This document shows, piece by piece, positions 32,068 through 40,903 of a DNA stretch of 64,000 nucleotides. The DNA comes from Candidatus Desulfovibrio intestinavium (GTDB lineage: Bacteria; Desulfobacterota; Desulfovibrionia; Desulfovibrionales; Desulfovibrionaceae). The notes under the pieces are model-generated. The model made no database searches, was not told where the DNA came from, and saw only the letters and a program-made list of their open reading frames with translations. Positions within the stretch are counted from its first letter, which is position 1. Each line of letters begins with the position of its first letter. The DNA lies in assembly GCA_019118345.1 (NCBI GenBank), contig DWZD01000011.1, positions 1 to 64,000 on the forward strand, read 5' to 3'. Made by a program: the position numbers and the translations under genes.

Positions 32068-32595
32068 ATGAAAATTCACGATATTTTCCGACCGCAGCGA
32101 GATGCCGTCGTCAGCAAGTGGATTGAGGCGGTGTATGCCACCTATCCTCTGGAAACGACAGGTTTTCTTCGTACACGCAAAGATCCGTTCACCAATCCGG
32201 TGGGCGATATGACCCATGAGGCGGCGGGGCGTCTGTTCGACGCCGTTTCCGGGGAGGATACGGATCCCCGCACGGTGCGCACGGCCATTGACCGTTTCGT
32301 GCGCTTGCGGGCCGTGCAGAAAATGACGCCCAGCCAGGCCATTGGCGTGTTTTTTCTGCTCAAGCCCATCATGCGGGAAATCCTCCTGCCGCTTTGTGCC
32401 GGCGACAAGGCAAGGGCGGCCTATCTGAACGCGGAATCACGGCTGGACAGCATCGTGCTGCTGGCCTTTGATATGTACACGGAGGCGCGCGAGACGCTGG
32501 CCGAATCGCGCATTACCGAAATCCGCTCCCAGTACGCGCAGGTCGTGCGCTGGGCGCAGACGGTGGATGGCAGCCCGGTTTCGGGCAAAAGCTAA
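32068..32595 (+). CDS. RsbRD-like globin-fold sensor protein
   Basis: 175 residues. It resembles the RsbRD N-terminal domain, an all-helical globin-related sensor (VVSKWIEAVYATYPLETTGFL, then FTNPVGDMTHEAAGRLFDAV and VRLRAVQKMTPSQAIGVFFLL). Such genes commonly sit just before dsrM in sulfate-reducing deltaproteobacteria. It has no STAS or kinase domain attached. The 22-base gap to dsrM suggests co-transcription and a sensing or assembly role for the Dsr complex, which is inferred. Confidence 0.8.
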   Translation: MKIHDIFRPQRDAVVSKWIEAVYATYPLETTGFLRTRKDPFTNPVGDMTHEAAGRLFDAVSGEDTDPRTVRTAIDRFVRLRAVQKMTPSQAIGVFFLLKPIMREILLPLCAGDKARAAYLNAESRLDSIVLLAFDMYTEARETLAESRITEIRSQYAQVVRWAQTVDGSPVSGKS

Positions 32596-32617
32596 CTCAT
32601 TTCAAGCGAGGTTGGGA

Positions 32618-33637
32618 ATGATCGCAGCGTTGGCGATGGTGGCGCTCATCGGGTGCATCGCCTGGGCGGGGGCGGCCGGCGGGCTGGCCTTCCTGTTCAG
32701 CGTGGTGCTGCCCTATGTGGCGGTAGCCATCTTTGTAGTGGGCGTCATCAGGCGCATGGTGTATTGGGCGAAGTCGCCCGTGCCGTTCCGCATCCCCACG
32801 ACGGGCGGCCAGGAAGCTTCCCTTGATTTCATCAAACAGGAAAAGTGGGATTGTCCCTGTACCAAGGGGCAGACGGTCGTCCGCATGCTCCTCGAGGTGC
32901 TGACCTTCCGTTCCCTGTTCCGCAATACGCACGCCGAGGTGCTGCTCAACGACCCGGTCAACAAGGGCCCTCGCGTCGTCTATTATTCCTCCAAATGGCT
33001 GTGGGTGTTCGCCCTGCTGTTCCACTACTGCTTCCTTGTGGTCTTCATCCGGCATTTCCGCTTCTTCCTGGATCCGGTGCCGGCCTGCATCACCTTCATC
33101 GAAAGCCTTGACGGCCTCATGCAGGTGGGCGTGCCCCGCTTCATGGTCAGCGGCGGCCTGCTGCTGGTGGCCCTGCTCTTCCTGCTGACCCGGCGACTGG
33201 TCAATGAGCGCGTGCGCTACATCTCCCTGCTCAATGACTACTTCCCGCTGCTGCTGCTCATCGCCATCGTGGCCACGGGCATCTGCATGCGCTATTTCGA
33301 CAAGGCCGACATCGCCTCCATCAAGGTGTTCATCATGGGGCTGGTGCATCTGTCGCCGGTCAGCGCGGCCGGCCTGCCGTCGCTCTTCGTGGTGCATCTG
33401 ACCTTTGTGTGCGTGCTGCTGCTCTACTTCCCCTTCTCCAAGCTCATGCATATGCCGGGCATCTTCTTCAGCCCCACGCGCAATGCGCCCAACGACACGC
33501 GGCGCGTGCGCCACATCAACCCCTGGAATCCTCCGAAGCAGTTTTTCACCTATGCCGAGTACGAGGATGAATACCGCGAGTTCATGGCCGAAGCCGGCCT
33601 GCCGCTGGAAAAGCAACCCGAAAAGGCCGCCGAGTAA
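32618..33637 (+). CDS. dsrM: DsrM, membrane cytochrome b subunit
   Basis: 339 residues, about six membrane helices, of the NarI/HdrE-like family. It binds heme b and exchanges electrons with the menaquinone pool, passing them to DsrK. The N-terminal hydrophobic part starts MIAALAMVALIGC. A cytoplasmic loop with DCPCTKGQ precedes the helical bundle (KWLWVFALLFHYCFLVVFIR). His residues in helices (LLFHYC, MGLVHLSP, FVVHLTFV) are heme ligand candidates. The start follows GAGG. It is the first gene of dsrMKJOP; dsrK follows 12 bases later. Confidence 0.95.
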   Translation: MIAALAMVALIGCIAWAGAAGGLAFLFSVVLPYVAVAIFVVGVIRRMVYWAKSPVPFRIPTTGGQEASLDFIKQEKWDCPCTKGQTVVRMLLEVLTFRSLFRNTHAEVLLNDPVNKGPRVVYYSSKWLWVFALLFHYCFLVVFIRHFRFFLDPVPACITFIESLDGLMQVGVPRFMVSGGLLLVALLFLLTRRLVNERVRYISLLNDYFPLLLLIAIVATGICMRYFDKADIASIKVFIMGLVHLSPVSAAGLPSLFVVHLTFVCVLLLYFPFSKLMHMPGIFFSPTRNAPNDTRRVRHINPWNPPKQFFTYAEYEDEYREFMAEAGLPLEKQPEKAAE

Positions 33638-33649
33638 GGAGTTTACATC

Positions 33650-35296
33650 ATGGCTAAATTGCCTACGCCTCACGAACTCATGGCCAGCCGCAAGGACTTT
33701 CCCGCGGGCAGCTGGCTTGACGTAAAGCCCGAATTCGCCCCGGGCAGCTTCTGCTATCCGGCCAAGGTCGAAACCATGGAACGCCTGCACATGCCCAACC
33801 CGCATGAGTGGGATCCTGCCGCCGAAGACTGGAACCTGCCCGACAACTGGGAAAAGATCCTCTGCGACGCCTTTGAGGAACGCCTTGAGAAGCATCGCTC
33901 CCTCAAGCTGTTCATGGACATCTGCGTGCGTTGCGGCGCCTGTGCCGACAAATGCCATTTCTTCCTGGGCACCAACGACCCGAAGAACATGCCGGTGCTG
34001 CGCGCGGAACTTCTGCGCTCCCTCTACCGTCGCGATTACACCATGCTGGGCAAGCTGCTCGGCGCCAGCGTGGGGGCGCGCGGCTGGGACAAGAGCGTGG
34101 TCAAGGAACTCTTCTACTACGCCTATCAGTGCACGGAATGCCGCCGCTGCTCCCTCTTCTGCCCCTACGGCATCGACACGGCCGAAATCACGGCCATCGT
34201 GCGCGAACTGCTGCATGAGGTGGGTCTCGGCACGCACTGGATCATGGACCCGGTGAAAAACTGCTCCTTCACGGGCAACCATCTCGGCATCCAGCCCCAC
34301 TCCTTTGTGGAAATCGTGGAAATGCTGGCCGACGACTGCGAAACCATCACCGGCATCCGGCCCAAGACGCCCTTCAACGAAAAGGGACACGAGATCCTCT
34401 TCATCACGCCCTCGGGCGACGTGTTTGCCGACCCCGGCATCTACACCTTCATGGGCTATCTCCTGCTGTTCCATGAGCTGGATCTCGACTACACCTTCTC
34501 CACCTACGCCTCGGAAGGCGGCAACTTCGGTTCCTTCGTGTCCTTCAACATGGCCAAGAAGCTGAACGCCAAGATGTACGCCGAAGCCGAGCGCCTGGGC
34601 GCCAAATGGATTCTGGGCGGCGAATGCGGCCACATGTGGCGCGTGATCAACCAGTACATGGGCACCTACAACGGCCCGGCCCCGTCCTGCATGATGGACG
34701 TGCCCACCTCGCCCATTACCGGCACCCGCTTCGAGAACGCCGCCTCCACCAAGATGGTGCACATCACGGAGTTCACGGCCGACCTCATTCGGCACAACAA
34801 GCTGAATCTGGATCCGAGCCGCAATGATCACATCATCACCACCTTCCATGATTCCTGCAACCCGGCGCGCGCCATGGGCCTGCTGGAAGAACCCCGCTAC
34901 ATCCTCAAGGCGGTGTGCAACAACTTCGTGGAAATGCCGGAAAACACCATTCGCGAGCAGACCTTCTGCTGCGGCTCCGGTTCCGGCCTGAACACCGAGG
35001 AAATCATGGAACTGCGCATGCGCGCCGGCATGCCGCGCGGCAACGCCCTGCGCTATGTGCAACAGAAGTACGACGTCAACCACATGGCCTGCGTCTGCGC
35101 CATTGACCGTGCGACCCTCACGCCTCTGGCCAACTACTGGGCGCCGGGCGTGACCGTGAGCGGCCTGCACGAACTGGTGGGCAACGCCCTGATCATGAAG
35201 GGCGAACAGAAGCGCACCATGGACCTGCGCCAGGAAGACCTGCCCAATGTGGAGCCCGATGAACCCGAAGACGATGCGGAGCAGGGGGAGGAGTAG
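33650..35296 (+). CDS. dsrK: DsrK, iron-sulfur HdrD-like subunit
   Basis: 548 residues. The cytoplasmic catalytic subunit of DsrMKJOP, homologous to HdrD. Two 4Fe-4S motifs are seen: CVRCGACADKC (about 93-103) and CTECRRCSLFCP (about 163-174). The C-terminal half has the CCG-type cysteine-rich pattern for a special 4Fe-4S cluster: HDSCNPARAM, TFCCGSGSGL and ACVCAID. It is thought to handle DsrC disulfide/trisulfide chemistry. An acidic tail ends the protein. The next gene starts three bases later. Confidence 0.97.
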   Translation: MAKLPTPHELMASRKDFPAGSWLDVKPEFAPGSFCYPAKVETMERLHMPNPHEWDPAAEDWNLPDNWEKILCDAFEERLEKHRSLKLFMDICVRCGACADKCHFFLGTNDPKNMPVLRAELLRSLYRRDYTMLGKLLGASVGARGWDKSVVKELFYYAYQCTECRRCSLFCPYGIDTAEITAIVRELLHEVGLGTHWIMDPVKNCSFTGNHLGIQPHSFVEIVEMLADDCETITGIRPKTPFNEKGHEILFITPSGDVFADPGIYTFMGYLLLFHELDLDYTFSTYASEGGNFGSFVSFNMAKKLNAKMYAEAERLGAKWILGGECGHMWRVINQYMGTYNGPAPSCMMDVPTSPITGTRFENAASTKMVHITEFTADLIRHNKLNLDPSRNDHIITTFHDSCNPARAMGLLEEPRYILKAVCNNFVEMPENTIREQTFCCGSGSGLNTEEIMELRMRAGMPRGNALRYVQQKYDVNHMACVCAIDRATLTPLANYWAPGVTVSGLHELVGNALIMKGEQKRTMDLRQEDLPNVEPDEPEDDAEQGEE

Positions 35297-35299
35297 TCC

Positions 35300-35680
35300 A
35301 TGTATAACGCCAAAGCAGTCATTGTCGGCGCTGTGATCTTTGCGGCGCTGTTCAGCTCTCCGTTCTGGCTCAACCTCGGCAAGGACGCCTACAAGCGCCC
35401 TGACGTGGTGCTGCCCAAGAACGAAAAGGAATGCGTGGAGCCGGTGGAATTCATGCGCGCCGAGCACATGGCCCTGCTCAACACGTGGCGCGACGAGGCC
35501 CTGCGCAATGAAAAGCGCGTCTACGTCTCCTCCACCGGCAAGGAATGGAACATCAGCCTGCAGAACACCTGTTTGAAGTGTCACAACGACTACGCCAATT
35601 TCTGCGAAAAGTGCCACATCGCCAACAGCGTGTATCCCTACTGCTGGACCTGCCACATCACTCCCGAGGTGAAGAAGTAA
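35300..35680 (+). CDS. dsrJ: DsrJ, triheme cytochrome c
   Basis: 126 residues. An uncleaved or slowly cleaved N-terminal signal anchor (about residues 5-22) is followed by a periplasmic domain with three CxxCH heme c sites: CLKCH (91), CEKCH (102) and CWTCH (115). It is part of the periplasmic module of DsrMKJOP. Three hemes and this length match the family. Its stop overlaps the dsrO start (TAATG). Confidence 0.97.
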   Translation: MYNAKAVIVGAVIFAALFSSPFWLNLGKDAYKRPDVVLPKNEKECVEPVEFMRAEHMALLNTWRDEALRNEKRVYVSSTGKEWNISLQNTCLKCHNDYANFCEKCHIANSVYPYCWTCHITPEVKK

Positions 35681-36471
35681 TGAACAAGAGCAGAAGAAGC
35701 TTTCTCAAAGTGGCGGGTGTGTCGGCCTTTGCCCTGAGCAGCGGCGTGGCTGCGCTGTCCTCTGCCGCGCAGGCGGCCTCCTCCATGCCCGGCAGCAGCT
35801 ACAAGATGGGCGCCAACGCCCTCACGGCCAAGCGCTGGGCCATGGTCATCGACACGCGGGCTTTTTCCAGCCCCGAGGCGTACAAGCCGCTCATCGATGC
35901 CTGCCACAAGGCGCACAATGTGCCCACCATCGAAGGCAGCAACCAGAATATCAAATGGTTCTGGCTGGACAAGTTCGATCACGCCTTCCCGGATGACATC
36001 AATGATCATCAGACCGCGAAGATCAAGGATCGCCAGTTCCCGCTGCTGTGCAACCATTGCACCAATCCGCCCTGCGTGCGTGTGTGCCCCACCCAGGCCA
36101 CCTATCAGATGCACGACGGCATTGTGGCCATGGACTATCACCGCTGCATCGGCTGTCGCTTCTGCATGGCCGGCTGCCCCTACGGCGCGCGCTCCTTCAA
36201 CTTCCTTGATCCGCGCAAATTCCTGCCCAAGGAAGTGCCCAATCCCGCTTTCCCCACCCGCATGATCGGCGTGGTGGAAAAATGCACCTTCTGCGCCGAG
36301 CGGCTGGCCGTGGGCCAGAAGCCTGCCTGCGTGGAAGCCGCGGGGGGACGCATCCTCTTCGGCGATCTGGATGATCCCAATTCGGATGTGCGTCACGCCC
36401 TGGCCAACAACTACAGCATTCGCCGCAAGCCGAACCTCGGCACGCAGCCCGGCGTGTACTACCTCATCTAG
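35680..36471 (+). CDS. dsrO: DsrO, periplasmic iron-sulfur protein
   Basis: 263 residues. It carries a twin-arginine signal (RRSFLKVAG, residues 5-13), so it is folded and exported by Tat. The mature part is ferredoxin-like: CNHCTNPPCVRVCP, CIGCRFCMAGCPYGAR and CTFCAERLAVGQKPACVE supply the 4Fe-4S ligands. It connects the DsrJ hemes with DsrP. The start at 35680 overlaps the dsrJ stop. Confidence 0.97.
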   Translation: MNKSRRSFLKVAGVSAFALSSGVAALSSAAQAASSMPGSSYKMGANALTAKRWAMVIDTRAFSSPEAYKPLIDACHKAHNVPTIEGSNQNIKWFWLDKFDHAFPDDINDHQTAKIKDRQFPLLCNHCTNPPCVRVCPTQATYQMHDGIVAMDYHRCIGCRFCMAGCPYGARSFNFLDPRKFLPKEVPNPAFPTRMIGVVEKCTFCAERLAVGQKPACVEAAGGRILFGDLDDPNSDVRHALANNYSIRRKPNLGTQPGVYYLI

Positions 36472-36483
36472 GGAGAACTGGCT

Positions 36484-37650
36484 ATGCTTGAAAAAGTGCT
36501 TACCGGTCCCAGGACCTTCTATCTGTGGCTGCTCTTCCTGGTCTGCGTCATTGCGGGCTGCGGGCTGGTCTACTGGCAGCAGCTGCAACAGGGCCTGTCC
36601 ATCACGGGCATGAGCCGCGACGTTTCGTGGGGTCTCTACATCTCGCAATTCACCTACTTCGTGGGTGTGGCGGCCTCGGCCGTCATGCTCGTGCTGCCGG
36701 CCTATTTCCATCATTACAAGAAGTTCAAGCGCATGATCATCTTCGGTGAGTTCATGGCCATCGCGGCCGTGTGCATGTGCTCGCTCTTCATTCTGGTGGA
36801 CCTCGGCCAGCCGCAGCGCATGCTGAACGTCATGCTGCATCCCACGCCCAATTCGGTCATGTTCTATGACATGATGGTGCTCATCGGCTACCTGACCCTC
36901 AATGCCATCATCGGCTGGGTCACCCTGGAAGCCGAGCGGCTGGATGTGGAGCCGCCCAAGTGGGTCAAGCCCCTCATTTACCTGTCCATCATCTGGGCCT
37001 TCTCCATCCACACCGTGACCGCCTTCCTCTACGCCGGCATTCCCGGCCGCCATTACTGGCTCACCGCCATCATGGCCGCCCGCTTCCTGTCCTCGGCGTT
37101 CTGTTCCGGTCCGGCCATCCTGCTGCTGCTGGTCTTCCTCGTGCGTCGCCTCACCGGCTTTGACCCCGGTCGGGACGCGGTGAAGACCCTGACCATCATC
37201 ATCACCTATGCCATGTGCATCAACGTGTTCTTCTACCTGCTGGAAATCTTCACCGCCTTCTATTCCGGCATTCCGGGGCATCAGCATCCCATCACCTTCC
37301 TGTTCGGCGGGCATGCCGGTCATGCCACCTGGGTGAGCAACTGGATGTGGGCCGCGGTCATCATGGCGCTGGCCTCGCTGGTCATCCTCATTCCCCCGGC
37401 ATGGCGCAACGGGCCGCTGCTGCCCCTTGCCCTGATCATGCTGGTGGTGGCCAGCTGGATCGACAAGGGCCTCGGCCTGCTCATCGGCGGTTTCACCCCC
37501 AACATGTTTGAAACCATCACGGACTACGCGCCCACCGGCATGGAAATTTCCGTGGCCCTCGGCGTGTACGCCATCGGCGCACTGGTGCTCTCCCTGCTCT
37601 GGAAGATCGCCCTTGGCGTGAAGCGTGAGACGGGACATTTCAGCGACTAG
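36484..37650 (+). CDS. dsrP: DsrP, NrfD-like integral membrane subunit
   Basis: 388 residues, about ten membrane helices, of the NrfD/PsrC family. It is the quinone-interacting membrane partner of DsrO in DsrMKJOP. Typical residues are TGMSRDVSWGLYISQFTYFVG near residue 45 and LVDLGQPQRMLNVMLHPTPNS near 110. It starts 12 bases after the dsrO stop, and the operon ends at a strong terminator. Confidence 0.96.
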   Translation: MLEKVLTGPRTFYLWLLFLVCVIAGCGLVYWQQLQQGLSITGMSRDVSWGLYISQFTYFVGVAASAVMLVLPAYFHHYKKFKRMIIFGEFMAIAAVCMCSLFILVDLGQPQRMLNVMLHPTPNSVMFYDMMVLIGYLTLNAIIGWVTLEAERLDVEPPKWVKPLIYLSIIWAFSIHTVTAFLYAGIPGRHYWLTAIMAARFLSSAFCSGPAILLLLVFLVRRLTGFDPGRDAVKTLTIIITYAMCINVFFYLLEIFTAFYSGIPGHQHPITFLFGGHAGHATWVSNWMWAAVIMALASLVILIPPAWRNGPLLPLALIMLVVASWIDKGLGLLIGGFTPNMFETITDYAPTGMEISVALGVYAIGALVLSLLWKIALGVKRETGHFSD

Positions 37651-37674
37651 GCTGACCTCCCGCAAACATTCCGA

Positions 37675-37703
37675 CCCCGTGCCCCGGCACGGGGTTTTTT
37701 TTT
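37675..37703 (+). terminator. Intrinsic terminator of dsrMKJOP
   Basis: The stem CCCCGTGC (37675-37682) / GCACGGGG (37687-37694) has a 4-base loop and nine T residues. Confidence 0.93.
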
Positions 37704-37839
37704 ATGTGCAGGCAGGCCCGGGAAGGCCCTGTGAATGAAGCGTTGCGGCTTGCGGTATTCTGGCGTATAGTCAGCGGGTTGGTCGGGCCAGCAGCCCGCC
37801 GTACATGCCCGTCACCCCGCGACGATACAGGAGTTTGCC

Positions 37840-39171
37840 ATGCACGAAGCGCTCAAGGTAGCCACCACCATCTGCACGACCATGTTGCGCAACGGATATG
37901 ACGCCCATATCGTCAATGCGCCCCTGCAGCAGCATCTGCTGGAGACGGGCGACGTGCCGGCTGTGGACATTGCCTGCGAGCCGGATATCGAGGTGCTCGG
38001 CAAGCTCTTTCCCGGGCTGATGCCTGCGGAGGGCGACAACCTGCTGGCGCAGCTGGAGGAAGACGGGGTCACGGTGCACCTGTACCCGCTGGTGGTGGAG
38101 GATTCCAGCCATCCCGAGCTGTCGCTCATGCGGATCACGCCCACCATTGCGGCCCAGCTCGAGCCGCGCGAACGGCTCAATCTGCGCCTGACCGGCTGCG
38201 GCATGCTGCAGGATACGAGCAATATCTATGCGGGCTTTGCCGAAGTCAAAACCGGCGCCATCCGCCTTTGCGGCCTGCCCGACGAAACCCTGCGCCACAA
38301 TTACCGGCTGGCCATCCGTGCCCTGCGCTTTGCGGCCAATTTCGATGTGCCCATCGAGCCGAATACCTGGCTGGCCATTGTGCGCAGCGCGTCCCGCGTG
38401 CTGGACTATGTGCCAGCTGCCGACATCGTGGACGAATGGCGGCAGGTCTCGGCCGAGTCCATGCACCGCTTCGTGCGCCTGATGTACGATGCCCAGATTC
38501 TGCAGGGCCTCATCCCCGAGGTGGCGGCCCTGGCCTGCATCCGCGAGCGCAACACCAATACCGGCGAGGAACAGTCGGTATTCGAGCATACCCTCGAGTG
38601 CATGAAGCGCTACCCGGAAAAGGATTTTCACTATGACTGGCTGGGCACGCTGGCCATGCTCTTCCACGACGTGGGCAAGCTCTTTACCGGCGAATATTTC
38701 GACGGCGAGATGACCTTCTACCAGCATCACCGGGTGGGGGCCAAGGTCACGCGCAAGATTCTGCGCCGTCTGCATTTCACCACCGAGGACATTGATCTGC
38801 TGTGCCATCTGGTGCGCTATCATATGCGCTTCCACTTCATGATGACCGACCGCGGCATCCGGCGCTTCAAGGCCCTGGACGAATATCCCCGCCTCATCGC
38901 CATGGCCCGGGCCGATGTGGAGGCCCGCGACGGCAACTTCACGGCCTTCAATCACAACATGAAGTATCTGGAGCGGGCGGAAACCCCGGAACAGATGCTG
39001 GAACCGCTGCTCAACGGCAATCAGATCATGAACGAGACGCGCCTTGCGCCCGGCCCGCAGGTGGGCATCATCCGCGACGCGCTCCTGCAGGCCCAGATTG
39101 CCGGGGAAGTGACGGACAACGATTCCGCCGTGCGCTTTGTGCGCGCCTACGCCCGGCGCATCAGCGGCTAG
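37840..39171 (+). CDS. CCA-transferase-like protein with intact HD domain
   Basis: 443 residues. The overall layout is that of tRNA nucleotidyltransferases with an HD domain. The helical region shows RLAIRALRFAANFDVPIEPNTW, and the HD phosphohydrolase has FEHTLECMKRYP, MLFHDVGKLFTGE, YQHHRVGAKV and LVRYHMRFHF. The N-terminal nucleotidyltransferase part is degraded: the GG-x-VRD loop is absent and the usual DxD reads AVDIACE, so catalytic carboxylates look lost. The protein probably works as an HD phosphodiesterase or phosphatase on an RNA or nucleotide. It ends eight bases before rlmN. Confidence 0.8.
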   Translation: MHEALKVATTICTTMLRNGYDAHIVNAPLQQHLLETGDVPAVDIACEPDIEVLGKLFPGLMPAEGDNLLAQLEEDGVTVHLYPLVVEDSSHPELSLMRITPTIAAQLEPRERLNLRLTGCGMLQDTSNIYAGFAEVKTGAIRLCGLPDETLRHNYRLAIRALRFAANFDVPIEPNTWLAIVRSASRVLDYVPAADIVDEWRQVSAESMHRFVRLMYDAQILQGLIPEVAALACIRERNTNTGEEQSVFEHTLECMKRYPEKDFHYDWLGTLAMLFHDVGKLFTGEYFDGEMTFYQHHRVGAKVTRKILRRLHFTTEDIDLLCHLVRYHMRFHFMMTDRGIRRFKALDEYPRLIAMARADVEARDGNFTAFNHNMKYLERAETPEQMLEPLLNGNQIMNETRLAPGPQVGIIRDALLQAQIAGEVTDNDSAVRFVRAYARRISG

Positions 39172-39178
39172 GGCGTCC

Positions 39179-40246
39179 ATGAAGAATCTGCTTGATCTGA
39201 CCCTGCCTGAGCTGACCGACTGGATGCAGGCCGAACTGGGCGAGCCGCGCTTCCGGGCCGTACAGGTCTGGCAGTGGCTCTGGCAGCGTATGGCCCGTTC
39301 CTTTGAGGAAATGACCAACGTCTCCAAGGCCTGCCGCGCCCGTCTGGCCGCGTGCGCGACCATCGGCTGGCCCGAGGTGAGCCGCGTGCAGGAAAGCCGG
39401 GACGGCACCACCAAGTTCCTGCTGCGCCTTGCCGACGGCGCGGAAGTGGAAACCGTGCTCATCCCCTCGGAATCCCGTGACGGCAGCCGCCGCTGGACGC
39501 AGTGCCTGTCCTCGCAGGTGGGCTGTGCTATGGGCTGCACCTTTTGCAGTACCGGCGGCATGGGCTTTGAGCGCAACATGAGCATGGGCGAGATTCTGGG
39601 CCAGATTCTTGTGGCGCGCGCCCATCTGGGCGACAACCGGCCCGATTGGCCCATCTTGCGCAATCTTGTCTTCATGGGCATGGGCGAACCCCTGCTCAAT
39701 CTGCGCGAGGTCATGCGCGCCCTGCAAAGCCTCAATGACGACCGCGGCCTCAATTTCTCGCCGCGCCGCATCACCGTTTCCACCTGCGGCATCGAAAAGG
39801 GCCTGCGTGAACTGGGCGAAAGCGGGCTGGCCTTTCTGGCCGTGTCCCTGCATGCGCCCAATCAGGCCCTGCGGGAACGCATCATGCCCAAGGCCGCCCG
39901 CTGGCCGCTGCCGGATCTGCTGGCTACCCTGAAATCCTATCCGCTCAAGACGCGGGAACGCATCACCTTTGAATACCTGCTGCTGGGCGGGGTCAACGAC
40001 GGCCCGGAACATGCGCGCGAGCTGGCGCGGCTGGTCAGCGACATCAAGGGCAAGCTCAATCTCATCGTCTATAATCCCGCCGAGAATGCCCCCTACGAAG
40101 CGCCATCGCCCGAACGGGTGCTGGCCTTCGAGAAGATGCTCTGGGATCGCCACATCACCGCCATTGTCCGCAAGTCCAAGGGGCAGGACATCAAGGCCGC
40201 CTGCGGTCAGCTCAAGGCCGAACAGGCCGCCCGCCATCCCGCGTGA
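39179..40246 (+). CDS. rlmN: 23S rRNA / tRNA adenine-C2 methyltransferase RlmN
   Basis: 355 residues. A radical SAM enzyme that methylates A2503 of 23S rRNA and A37 of tRNAs. The radical SAM cluster motif is CAMGCTFCSTGGMGF (about 117-131). Further marks are VFMGMGEPLLNL, ISVSTCGIEKGL-like VSTCGIEKGL, VSLHAPNQALRERIMP and the C-terminal Cys in KAACGQL that forms the methyl-Cys resolving pair. It overlaps nothing but follows the HD gene by seven bases, so the two are co-transcribed. Confidence 0.96.
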   Translation: MKNLLDLTLPELTDWMQAELGEPRFRAVQVWQWLWQRMARSFEEMTNVSKACRARLAACATIGWPEVSRVQESRDGTTKFLLRLADGAEVETVLIPSESRDGSRRWTQCLSSQVGCAMGCTFCSTGGMGFERNMSMGEILGQILVARAHLGDNRPDWPILRNLVFMGMGEPLLNLREVMRALQSLNDDRGLNFSPRRITVSTCGIEKGLRELGESGLAFLAVSLHAPNQALRERIMPKAARWPLPDLLATLKSYPLKTRERITFEYLLLGGVNDGPEHARELARLVSDIKGKLNLIVYNPAENAPYEAPSPERVLAFEKMLWDRHITAIVRKSKGQDIKAACGQLKAEQAARHPA

Positions 40247-40414
40247 GGCAGGCACGGCCCGCTGGGTGCCGCTGCCGTTCCCGGCACCCGCGTTGTTGCC
40301 GCCGCAGGCCCGGGGCGTGCGTTGCCCGCCATGTCAGCTCCGCCTGCCGGCAGGCCCGCGTGCCGGGCCGTGCCCCGACGCGAAAGGAGCGACCGAAAAC
40401 GTCCCGAAGAAACG

Positions 40415-40448
40415 GCAACGGGGAACATCGCAGGATGTTCCCCGTTGC
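40415..40448. terminator. Long-stem bidirectional terminator between rlmN and the BOF gene
   Basis: GCAACGGGGAACATC / GATGTTCCCCGTTGC forms a 15-bp perfect stem with a 4-base loop (40430-40433). The convergent neighbours both end near it. Confidence 0.8.
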
Positions 40449-40516
40449 TTGTTTCTGGCTGGGATCGACTGCCGGTCGCGGCGCTCGCGCGTCCGGCGAG
40501 GTCGCGCGGGAAGACG

Positions 40517-40885
40517 TCAGGGCAGCACTTCGATATAGCGCACGCGCAAATGCGTATCCATGCGTTCGGGGTGACGCTTGCCGCCGACTTCGCCGGTCAG
40601 GCGCACCGTCTGCTCGGGGCGCACGTCAAGCTGACCGAAAACATGCGGCGGAATGTCCACGATCATCTGGCCACCCTCGCTTTCAAAGGTATAGCGGTTT
40701 TTGTGCTCGCGGCGCACAATGTGCCCGCTCAGGACGCAGGTGGTCATTTCCTCGGCGTCAGCGCACTCCCGCAGGCTGGAGGCCGGCGCGTTGGTGGCGC
40801 TGGGGCCAAGGAAGGCCGCTTCTGCCGGGCAGGGGGGCAGCAGCGACAACAGGGCAAGAGCGAGAAGGGGGAAAGATATCCGCAT
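40517..40885 (-). CDS. Periplasmic BOF (YgiW/YdeI-type OB-fold) protein
   Basis: 122 residues. A signal peptide (MRISFPLLALALLSLLPP) precedes an OB-fold of the bacterial BOF family: CVLSGHIVRREHKNRYTFES, MIVDIPPHVFGQLDVRPEQT, VRLTGEVGGKRHPERMDTHL. Family members take part in stress tolerance by unknown binding. Start ATG 40885 follows TGAGG with eight-base spacing. It is 18 bases downstream of the next secreted-protein gene on the same strand. Confidence 0.82.
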   Translation of the reverse strand: MRISFPLLALALLSLLPPCPAEAAFLGPSATNAPASSLRECADAEEMTTCVLSGHIVRREHKNRYTFESEGGQMIVDIPPHVFGQLDVRPEQTVRLTGEVGGKRHPERMDTHLRVRYIEVLP

Positions 40886-40903
40886 GGTTGACACCTCAGA
40901 CGC

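Noticed and set aside
32597..37665. Long minus-strand open frames opposite dsrMKJOP
   Set aside because: Antisense shadows of well-identified genes, with His/Gln/Glu-rich random composition.
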